Source: Caloramator australicus RC3 (GTDB taxonomy: Bacteria; Bacillota; Clostridia; Clostridiales; Caloramatoraceae). From it: a stretch of 64,000 nt of DNA. The notes under the pieces were generated by a model. The model did not search any database. It was not told the DNA's origin and was given only the letters and a program-made list of their open reading frames with translations. Of this stretch, positions 58,113-64,000 are shown piece by piece. A program made the position numbers and the translations under genes. Location of the stretch: positions 62,001 through 126,000 of the forward strand of contig NZ_CAKP01000082.1 of assembly GCF_000297115.1 (NCBI RefSeq), written 5' to 3'. The stretch's first letter is position 1; each line of letters begins with the position of its first letter.

Positions 58113-59297
58113 ATGAGAAAGGTAGCGATAGCAAGTGCAAAAAGAACTCCAATAGGATCCTTTATGGGTTCGTTATCAAGCTTTAGTGCTGTAGAACTTG
58201 GAACTAAAGTTATTGAGGCGATTTTAAAGGAAAATCCTCAGGTGAAAGAAAAAATAGATATGGTTTATATGGGTAATGTTCTACAGGCAGGTAATGGTCA
58301 AAATCCTGCAAGGCAAGCAGCTCTAAAGGCAGGCATTCCAATCGAAGTTCCAGCAACAACAGTAAATACGGTTTGCGGTTCAGGACTTCATTCGGTAATA
58401 ATGGCATATACATCTATTATTGCAGGACAGGAAGATATCAGTATTGCAGGCGGAATGGAGAGCATGTCAAATGCCCCCTTTCTAGTTAAGGGAATTAGAA
58501 ATGGTATTAAGATGGGCAACACTGAACTTATCGATGTTATGATTCATGATGGATTAACATGTCCTTTTAATTTATATCACATGGGAATAACAGCAGAAAA
58601 TCTTGCTGAGAAATACAATATTTCAAGGGAAGAACAAGATAGTTTTGCTTATAATAGCCAAATGAAGGCATCAAAGGCAAGAAAAGAAGGTAAATTCCAA
58701 GATGAAATAATTCCGGTAACTATTAAAACTAAAAAGGAAGAAATAATTTTTAAAGATGACGAATATATTAGAGAAGATACAAGTTTAGAAAAGCTTGCTA
58801 AATTAAAGCCAGCATTTAAGGCTAATGGAACAGTAACTGCTGGAAACGCATCAGGCATCAATGATGGTGCAGCAGCAGTTTTAGTGGCATCAGAAGAAAA
58901 ATGCAATGAATTAGGGTTAAAGCCACTTGTATACATAAAGGGATTTGGACTTGCAGGAGTAGAGCCAAGTATAATGGGAATAGGTCCAGTTTTTGCTATC
59001 AAGAAGATGCTTTCGAAGCTAAATATATCGCTCGATGAAATTGATTTATTTGAACTTAACGAAGCCTTTGCATCACAATCTTTAGCTGTATTAAAGGAAT
59101 TAGGAGTTGATCCTGAAAAGGTTAATGTAAATGGTGGTGCAATTGCCTTAGGTCATCCTATCGGAGCAAGTGGAACTAGGATATTGGTAACGTTGATTCA
59201 TGAGCTATTAAGGCAAAATAAGCGTTATGGCATTGCATCCCTTTGCATAGGTTCGGGAATGGGCGTTGCAATATTAGTAGAAAATGCAAATCTTTAA
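58113..59297 (+). CDS. thl: Acetyl-CoA C-acetyltransferase (thiolase)
   Basis: The 394-residue thiolase has the active-site Cys in NTVCGSGLHSVIMA (about residue 88), GGMESMSNAPF, NASGINDGAAAV, the His in NGGAIALGHPIGASG (about 349) and the second Cys in SLCIGSGMGVA (about 379). It joins two acetyl-CoA to acetoacetyl-CoA or does the reverse. The ribosome site GAGGGGG precedes the ATG. It stands alone but supplies or consumes the intermediate of Hbd (54278) and of the acetoacetate CoA-transferase (60858-62178). Confidence 0.96.
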   Translation: MRKVAIASAKRTPIGSFMGSLSSFSAVELGTKVIEAILKENPQVKEKIDMVYMGNVLQAGNGQNPARQAALKAGIPIEVPATTVNTVCGSGLHSVIMAYTSIIAGQEDISIAGGMESMSNAPFLVKGIRNGIKMGNTELIDVMIHDGLTCPFNLYHMGITAENLAEKYNISREEQDSFAYNSQMKASKARKEGKFQDEIIPVTIKTKKEEIIFKDDEYIREDTSLEKLAKLKPAFKANGTVTAGNASGINDGAAAVLVASEEKCNELGLKPLVYIKGFGLAGVEPSIMGIGPVFAIKKMLSKLNISLDEIDLFELNEAFASQSLAVLKELGVDPEKVNVNGGAIALGHPIGASGTRILVTLIHELLRQNKRYGIASLCIGSGMGVAILVENANL

Positions 59298-59314
59298 AAA
59301 ATTCAAAAAATATA

Positions 59315-59343
59315 TTAACAAAAATTTTAACTGATGCTATAAT
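59315..59343 (+). promoter_or_regulatory. Promoter of the lysine-fermentation operon
   Basis: TTAACA (59315-59320), a 17-base spacer and TATAAT (59338-59343) with an extended TGC in front of the -10 predict a start near 59350, about 20 bases before the riboswitch. Confidence 0.7.
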
Positions 59344-59371
59344 TATATTAGAACTAAATATGCATATTTTG

Positions 59372-59547
59372 GCATAAATAGAGGTGCGGGTAAAAGGGTA
59401 GCTTAAGGGTGTTAAGGGAAGGAACTCCCGATATCTTAAGCAAAGGGTTTACTCGCCGAAAGGGTGTGTTGGTTCCTCAGCATATCCTTGGGGGTAGGGT
59501 GTAAGCTCTATCACTGTCATGGCTGTGCCATGAAGCGCTATTTATGC
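59372..59547 (+). promoter_or_regulatory. Lysine riboswitch (L-box), ON-switch architecture
   Basis: The leader contains L-box core elements in order: GAGGTGCG directly after the first P1 strand (59381-59388), AGGGTAGC, a GGGAAGGAACTCCCG hairpin, ACTCGCCGAAAGG (GCCGAA at 59455-59460), the TTGG/CTTGGGGG region, and CTATCACTGTCATGG with a P5-type hairpin. P1 is GCATAAATAG (59372-59381) with CTATTTATGC (59538-59547). The latter strand is also the left arm of the terminator, so lysine-stabilised P1 and the terminator exclude each other. That predicts activation by lysine, which suits the downstream catabolic genes. Family assignment is from remembered consensus, not a covariance search. Confidence 0.85.
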
Positions 59548-59590
59548 AGTGGGCTAGTCTCATTGCATAAATAGCGCTTTTATTTTTAGA
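59534..59590 (+). terminator. Riboswitch-controlled terminator
   Basis: A perfect 15-bp stem pairs AGCGCTATTTATGCA (59534-59548) with TGCATAAATAGCGCT (59564-59578), followed by TTTATTTTTAG. Its 5' arm shares ten bases with the 3' strand of riboswitch helix P1. Confidence 0.9.
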
Positions 59591-59637
59591 TAAAAATGTC
59601 GAAAAATTTTAAATTATCAAAAACAGGGGGGATGATT

Positions 59638-60021
59638 TTGAAGGCGTTAATTAGAGTAAGAATGAGTCTTCATGATGCACATTATGGAGGAAATTTAGTG
59701 GATGGAGCAAGGATACTAAACTTATTTGGAGATGTGGCAACAGAGCTTTTAATAAGGCATGATGGGGATGAAGGGTTATTTAGAGCTTACGATTCAGTAG
59801 AATTTTTAGCACCGGTGTATGCAGGAGATTATATAGAAGCTGAGGGAGAAATAGTTGAAGTAGGAAATACTTCAAGGAAGATGAAGTTTGTTGCAAGAAA
59901 GGTAATTCAGTCAAGGCCGGATATAAATGATTCAGCGGCAGAAGTTTTAGAGGAGCCTATAATAGTTTGTAGAGCAAGTGGAACTTGTGTGGTTCCAAAG
60001 GACAAGCAAAGATTTAAATAG
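59638..60021 (+). CDS. kal: 3-aminobutyryl-CoA ammonia-lyase
   Basis: This hot-dog protein of 127 residues begins [40 protein letters not shown], characteristic of Kal, which removes ammonia from L-3-aminobutyryl-CoA to yield crotonyl-CoA in lysine fermentation. [19 protein letters not shown] and CRASGTCVV complete the fold. I choose TTG 59638, seven bases after AGGGGG; the ATG at 59632 lies too close to that site. It is the first gene after the riboswitch terminator. Crotonyl-CoA can then enter the Crt/Hbd reactions encoded at 53488-55120. Confidence 0.9.
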   Translation: MKALIRVRMSLHDAHYGGNLVDGARILNLFGDVATELLIRHDGDEGLFRAYDSVEFLAPVYAGDYIEAEGEIVEVGNTSRKMKFVARKVIQSRPDINDSAAEVLEEPIIVCRASGTCVVPKDKQRFK

Positions 60022-60031
60022 GGGGGAGCTT

Positions 60032-60853
60032 ATGGAAAAACTTATTATTACTGCAGCAATATGCGGTGCAGAGGTTACTAAAAAGCACAATCCCAATGTT
60101 CCATATACTGTAGAGGAAATTGCAAGGGAAGCTGAGGCAGCATATAAAGCAGGAGCAAGCATTATACATCTTCATGTAAGAAATGATGATGGAACACCAA
60201 CTCAGGATAAGGAAAGGTTTAGAGTTTGCATGGAGGCAATAAGGGAGCGCTGCAAAGATGTCATAATTCAACCTTCAACAGGTGGAGCTGTTGGAATGAC
60301 AAATGAAGAAAGACTTCAGCCAATATATTTAAAACCAGAGATGGCAACATTAGACTGTGGAACGCTGAATTTTGGTGGAGATGATATTTTTGTAAACACC
60401 GAAAACACGATTATATATTTTGCTAAAAGGATGAAGGAGCTAGGAATAAAGCCAGAGCTTGAGGTATTCGACAAGGGTATGATAGATATGGCGTTAAGAT
60501 TACATAAGAAAGGTTTCATAGAAGGCCCCCTTCATTTTAATTTTGTTATGGGCGTTAATGGTGGAATATCAGGGGAGCCAAGGGATCTTTTGTTTATGGC
60601 TGAAAGCATTCCAAAGGATGCTACTTGGACAGTTACTGGAATAGGAAGGTATGAAATGCCGCTTGCTACTATGGCTATTATTATGGGTGGACATGTAAGA
60701 GTCGGTTTTGAAGATAATGTTTATATTTCAAAAGGAGTTCTTGCAAAATCAAATGGAGAACTTGTTGAAAAGGTTGTTAGGATTGCAAAGGAATTAGGAA
60801 GGGAAATAGCAACGCCTGATGAGGCAAGAAAGATTTTGGGTATAAAGGGGTGA
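60032..60853 (+). CDS. kce: 3-keto-5-aminohexanoate cleavage enzyme
   Basis: The 273-residue BKACE-family zinc enzyme starts LIITAAICGAEVTKKHNPNVPYT, then ASIIHLHVRNDDGTPTQD (zinc His pair), IIQPSTGGAVGMTNEERL, EVFDKGMIDMA and VRVGFEDNVYISKG. It reacts keto-aminohexanoate with acetyl-CoA to give acetoacetate and 3-aminobutyryl-CoA, the substrate of Kal. The ATG at 60032 has GGGGGGAGC upstream. The earlier frame start within kal is rejected. Confidence 0.94.
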   Translation: MEKLIITAAICGAEVTKKHNPNVPYTVEEIAREAEAAYKAGASIIHLHVRNDDGTPTQDKERFRVCMEAIRERCKDVIIQPSTGGAVGMTNEERLQPIYLKPEMATLDCGTLNFGGDDIFVNTENTIIYFAKRMKELGIKPELEVFDKGMIDMALRLHKKGFIEGPLHFNFVMGVNGGISGEPRDLLFMAESIPKDATWTVTGIGRYEMPLATMAIIMGGHVRVGFEDNVYISKGVLAKSNGELVEKVVRIAKELGREIATPDEARKILGIKG

Positions 60854-60857
60854 TGAT

Positions 60858-61523
60858 ATGAATAAGGTTGTGGATATTGAAAAAATAAAACCTTTTTTTA
60901 AAGATGGAATGACGCTTATGATAGGCGGATTCTTAGCGTGCGGAACACCTGAGAAACTAATCGATATGTTGTTGGAATTAAATGTTAAGGATTTAACAAT
61001 TATTGCAAATGATACCTCCTTTCCAGACAGGGGACTAGGAAGGTTAGTTGTAAACGGACAAGTTAAAAAGGTCATTGTTTCTCACATCGGAACTAATCCA
61101 GAAACAGGTAGACTCATGAACGAAGGAAAATTAGAGGTTGAGCTTTGTCCTCAGGGAACTTTAATCGAAAGAATAAGAGCAGGCGGAAGCGGACTTGGGG
61201 GAGTTCTAACTCCAACAGGCGTTGGAACTATAGTTGAAGAGGGAAAGCAAAAACTGACTATAAATGGAAAGGAATATCTTCTTGAACTTCCTTTGAGAGC
61301 TGACGTTGCCCTTATAAAGGGTAGCATAGTTGATGAGTTTGGAAATACATTCTACAAGGGAACAACAAGGAATTTTAATCCAATAATTGCTTTTGCAGCT
61401 GATACTGTTATAGTTGAGGCAGAGGAGATTGTAAAGGTTGGTGAATTAAGACCTGAGGATGCTATGACGCCTGGTGTTTTAGTTGATTACATTATAAAGG
61501 GGGGCGAAGGATTTGATTCCTAA
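60858..61523 (+). CDS. atoD: Acetoacetate CoA-transferase subunit alpha
   Basis: The 221-residue CoA-transferase alpha chain has [68 protein letters not shown] and [13 protein letters not shown]. It pairs with AtoA (11-base gene overlap). In lysine fermentation the pair exchanges CoA between butyryl-CoA and acetoacetate. It starts with ATG after GGGGTGATGAT. Confidence 0.94.
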   Translation: MNKVVDIEKIKPFFKDGMTLMIGGFLACGTPEKLIDMLLELNVKDLTIIANDTSFPDRGLGRLVVNGQVKKVIVSHIGTNPETGRLMNEGKLEVELCPQGTLIERIRAGGSGLGGVLTPTGVGTIVEEGKQKLTINGKEYLLELPLRADVALIKGSIVDEFGNTFYKGTTRNFNPIIAFAADTVIVEAEEIVKVGELRPEDAMTPGVLVDYIIKGGEGFDS

Positions 61524-62178
61524 TCAAGAATTAGCAAAGGAAATAATTGCAAAGAGAATTGCGAAGGAATTAAAGGATGGTCAGCTTGTAAATTTAGGGA
61601 TTGGACTTCCAACCTTAGTGGCAAATTATGTTCCTGAAGGAGTTCATATAATCTTCCAATCAGAAAATGGGATGGTTGGAATGGGACCAGCACCAGAGAA
61701 GGGAAAAGAGGATAAAAATATAACAAATGCAGGTGGAATGCCGGTTACTATAATGCCCTTTGGTGCCTTTTTCGATAGTGCAACATCCTTTGCGCTTATT
61801 AGGGGAGGCCATGTCGACATTACTGTTCTTGGTGCCCTTGAGGTTGACCAGGAAGGAAACTTAGCAAACTGGATAATTCCAGGTAAGATGGTTCCAGGAA
61901 TGGGCGGTGCGATGGATCTTGTTGTTGGAGCAAGAAAGGTAATTGTTGCTATGCAGCATACAAGCAAAGGACAGCCAAAGATTTTGAAAAAATGTAGACT
62001 TCCATTAACTGCAAAGGCAGAAGTTAATATGATCGTTACAGAACTTTGCGTTTTAGAAGTTACCGACAAAGGTTTAGTATTAAGGGAAATTTATAAGGAT
62101 ACAACCATAGATGAAGTAAAATCATTAACTGAAGCTGATCTTATTATCCCAGAAGATATAAAAATAATGGACATTTAG
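61513..62178 (+). CDS. atoA: Acetoacetate CoA-transferase subunit beta
   Basis: The 221-residue beta chain has the catalytic Glu in the [16 protein letters not shown] region, opening [33 protein letters not shown], and [40 protein letters not shown]. The start is probably the TTG at 61513 inside the atoD end, preceded by GGGGCGAAGG, giving normal family length. The overlap implies equal expression of the two subunits. Confidence 0.94.
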   Translation: MIPNQELAKEIIAKRIAKELKDGQLVNLGIGLPTLVANYVPEGVHIIFQSENGMVGMGPAPEKGKEDKNITNAGGMPVTIMPFGAFFDSATSFALIRGGHVDITVLGALEVDQEGNLANWIIPGKMVPGMGGAMDLVVGARKVIVAMQHTSKGQPKILKKCRLPLTAKAEVNMIVTELCVLEVTDKGLVLREIYKDTTIDEVKSLTEADLIIPEDIKIMDI

Positions 62179-62189
62179 GAGGTTTTGTT

Positions 62190-63230
62190 ATGAAAAGGGG
62201 ATGCAAATACGGAACACATAGAGTTTTAGAACCACAGGGGGTTTTACCACAACCTGCAGTTAAAATTTCAAACGATATGGAGATATACGACAATGAAATT
62301 TTGATCGATGTTATTGCTCTTAATATAGACTCAGCAAGCTTTACCCAGATTGAAGAAGAACAGGGCAAAGATGTAGAAAAGATAAAAAAGAGAATTTTAG
62401 AAATCGTTAACGAAAGAGGAAAAATGCAAAACCCTGTAACAGGATCCGGCGGAATGCTTATCGGAATAGTTGAAAAAATAGGAAGTGCATTAATCGGCAA
62501 AACAGATCTAAAGATAGGAGATAAGATTGCAACATTAGTTTCACTGTCCTTAACACCCCTTAGAATCGATGAAATAATAGATGTTAAGCCGGAAATAGAT
62601 AGAGTTGAAATAAAGGGTAAGGCAATATTGTTTGAAAGCGGAATATATGCAAAGCTTCCTGAGGATATGGACGAAACTTTAGCATTAGCTGCCCTCGATG
62701 TTGCAGGAGCTCCAGCTCAAACTGCAAAGCTTGTAAAACCAGGGCAAAGCGTCCTTATTTTAGGTGCAGCAGGAAAGTCAGGGATGCTCTGCTGCTATGA
62801 AGCTATGAAGAGGGTAGGACCAACAGGGAGAGTTATAGGGCTTGTTAGAAGCGAAAAGGATAAAGAAAGATTAGAAAGCTTAGGATTATGCCATAGAATA
62901 ATTGTTGCAGATGCGCAAAAGCCTGTTGAAGTTCTTAATAAAACCTTAGAAGCAAATGACGGTAAGGAAGTGGATATATCAATAAATTGTGTTAACGTGT
63001 CAAATACAGAAATGTCTTCAATTCTTCCTGTAAAGGACGAAGGAATTGTTTACTTCTTCTCAATGGCAACAAGCTTTACAAAGGCTGCATTAGGAGCAGA
63101 GGGTGTAGGAAAGGATGTAACCATGATTATTGGAAATGGATACACAAAGGGTCATGCTGAAATCACTTTACAAGAGCTAAGAGAAAATGAAAAGTTAAGA
63201 AGGGTTTTTGAAGAAATGTATGCAAAATAA
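62190..63230 (+). CDS. kdd: L-erythro-3,5-diaminohexanoate dehydrogenase
   Basis: The 346-residue oxidoreductase of the lysine pathway opens KRGCKYGTHRVLEPQGVLPQPA. The central Rossmann part is VLILGAAGKSGMLCCYEAMKRVGPTGRVIGLV, and NGYTKGHAEITLQELREN lies at the end. It oxidatively deaminates 3,5-diaminohexanoate to 3-keto-5-aminohexanoate for Kce. The ribosome site AGGAGGTTTTGTT precedes the ATG. It sits between atoA and kamA as in known lysine-fermenting anaerobes. Confidence 0.94.
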   Translation: MKRGCKYGTHRVLEPQGVLPQPAVKISNDMEIYDNEILIDVIALNIDSASFTQIEEEQGKDVEKIKKRILEIVNERGKMQNPVTGSGGMLIGIVEKIGSALIGKTDLKIGDKIATLVSLSLTPLRIDEIIDVKPEIDRVEIKGKAILFESGIYAKLPEDMDETLALAALDVAGAPAQTAKLVKPGQSVLILGAAGKSGMLCCYEAMKRVGPTGRVIGLVRSEKDKERLESLGLCHRIIVADAQKPVEVLNKTLEANDGKEVDISINCVNVSNTEMSSILPVKDEGIVYFFSMATSFTKAALGAEGVGKDVTMIIGNGYTKGHAEITLQELRENEKLRRVFEEMYAK

Positions 63231-63245
63231 TTTGGGGGGATTTTA

Positions 63246-64000
63246 ATGAAGGTTAATAGAAGATGGGAGCTTTTTAAGGATATTCCAGATGAGCTTTGGA
63301 ATGACTGGAAATGGCAGCTAAGAAACAGAATCGAAACATTAGAGGATCTAAAAAAATATATTCCGCTTACAGAAGAAGAGGAAAAGGGAGTTGCTACCTG
63401 CCTTGGGACGCTTAGGATGGCAATTACACCATATTATCTTTCCTTAATCGATCCTAATGACCCACATGATCCTATAAGAAAACAAGCTATTCCAACAGAA
63501 AATGAGCTTCATAAAGCAAGTGAGGATTTACTTGATCCTTTGCATGAAGATACAGACTCACCTGTTCCAGGTCTTACCCACAGATATCCTGATAGAGTGT
63601 TGCTTTTAGTTACAGACCAATGTTCTATGTATTGTAGACACTGCACCAGAAGAAGGTTTGCAGGACAACAGGATATGCCTATGCCTATGGATAGAATAGA
63701 AAAAGCTATCGAATATATTAAAAATACACCAGTTATAAGAGACGTTTTAATATCAGGTGGGGATCCTTTAACTTTATCCGACGATAGGCTTGAATATATA
63801 ATTAAAAAATTAAGAGAAATACCACATGTTGAAATTATTAGAATTGGTTCAAGAACCCCAGTTGTTATGCCACAGAGAATAACTAAGGAATTAGTTGATA
63901 TGCTTAAAAAATATCATCCTATTTGGTTAAATACCCATTTTAATCATCCAAATGAAGTTACTGAAGAATCAAAAAGAGCAATTGCAATGCTTGCTGATGC
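63246..64000 (+). CDS. kamA: Lysine 2,3-aminomutase, cut by window end
   Basis: The first 251 residues of KamA are present: ELWNDWKWQLRNRIETLEDL, GTLRMAITPYYLSLIDPNDP, and the radical SAM cluster motif TDQCSMYCRHCTRRRFAG (CxxxCxxC at about residues 131-138), then SGGDPLTLSDDRLEYII. It converts L-lysine to beta-lysine with PLP, SAM and a 4Fe-4S cluster, the entry step of the pathway. The ATG follows GGGGGGATTTTA by few bases. The PLP lysine region and C-terminus are outside the window; genes for the 5,6-aminomutase would be expected beyond. Confidence 0.95.
   Translation, partial: MKVNRRWELFKDIPDELWNDWKWQLRNRIETLEDLKKYIPLTEEEEKGVATCLGTLRMAITPYYLSLIDPNDPHDPIRKQAIPTENELHKASEDLLDPLHEDTDSPVPGLTHRYPDRVLLLVTDQCSMYCRHCTRRRFAGQQDMPMPMDRIEKAIEYIKNTPVIRDVLISGGDPLTLSDDRLEYIIKKLREIPHVEIIRIGSRTPVVMPQRITKELVDMLKKYHPIWLNTHFNHPNEVTEESKRAIAMLAD

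Noticed and set aside
1-64000. CRISPR arrays, tRNA or rRNA genes
   Set aside because: No regularly spaced short repeats, no tRNA-like cloverleaf motifs and no rRNA segments were recognised by reading; a dedicated search was not possible.

Overview
The window is AT-rich, Gram-positive-type DNA with strong AGGAGG ribosome sites and many intrinsic terminators. Its gene content is that of a fermentative anaerobe of the Clostridia: a lysine-fermentation operon, crotonyl-CoA genes, a FabK/FabT-type fatty-acid operon, biotin and cobalt/nickel ECF transporters, and alpha-glucan phosphorolysis. A Thermotoga-like maltosyltransferase suggests, without proving it, a thermophilic clostridium such as a Caloramator relative.

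Layout. 1-3100 is a graveyard of mobile DNA: an IS3 transposase end sitting in a small-multidrug-resistance gene, a 249-bp element with inverted ends, and a TnpB/SIMPL chimera, around a B3/B4 protein and a radical SAM protein. 3100-5150 holds a polysaccharide deacetylase lipoprotein, two tandem tiny membrane proteins and a peroxiredoxin. 5246-7844 is cbiM-cbiQ-cbiO. 8054-15330 is an alpha-disaccharide locus (pgmB, GH65 phosphorylase, LacI regulator, ABC importer without its ATPase). 15766-26598 is one long operon, bioY-fabT-fabH-acpP-fabK-fabD-fabG-fabF-accB-fabZ-accC-accD-accA-birA, with two FabT-like boxes and a truncated birA at its end. 26803-36398 is mixed: a frameshifted amidohydrolase, two ABC exporters, a DUF3298-type protein, a Cu/Zn superoxide dismutase, a HAD phosphatase and the maltosyltransferase. 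36763-47754 (minus) is an enormous cyclic beta-glucan synthase-like protein with a sugar nucleotidyltransferase/phosphomannomutase-like fusion. 47903-53386 holds a phosphoesterase, a zinc-ribbon protein with a structured leader, and a nudix-ptps-folE2-folP-folK-yjbQ folate cluster without folB. 53488-55120 is crt-hbd, 55151-58110 is decayed and orphan material, 58113-59297 is thl, and 59638 to the end is the lysine fermentation operon (kal-kce-atoD-atoA-kdd-kamA).

Two items stand out. (1) A non-coding repeat occurs five times, four copies being exactly 285 bp. It has short inverted ends and folds almost entirely into one long stem. Every copy lies at the 3' end of a gene or gene remnant, next to an intrinsic-terminator hairpin; in three copies the whole 22-24 bp hairpin is duplicated on both sides, as if the palindrome itself were the target and became the target-site duplication. 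(2) A lysine-riboswitch-like leader precedes the lysine catabolic operon. The 3' strand of its P1 helix is the 5' arm of the terminator, so ligand binding should prevent termination: an ON switch, logical for a degradation pathway.

How the parts cooperate: lysine is converted by KamA, Kdd, Kce, Kal and AtoDA toward acetoacetate, acetyl-CoA and crotonyl-CoA, with Crt, Hbd and Thl linking the same intermediates. Biotin uptake (BioY) and ligation (BirA) bracket the acetyl-CoA carboxylase genes that need biotin.
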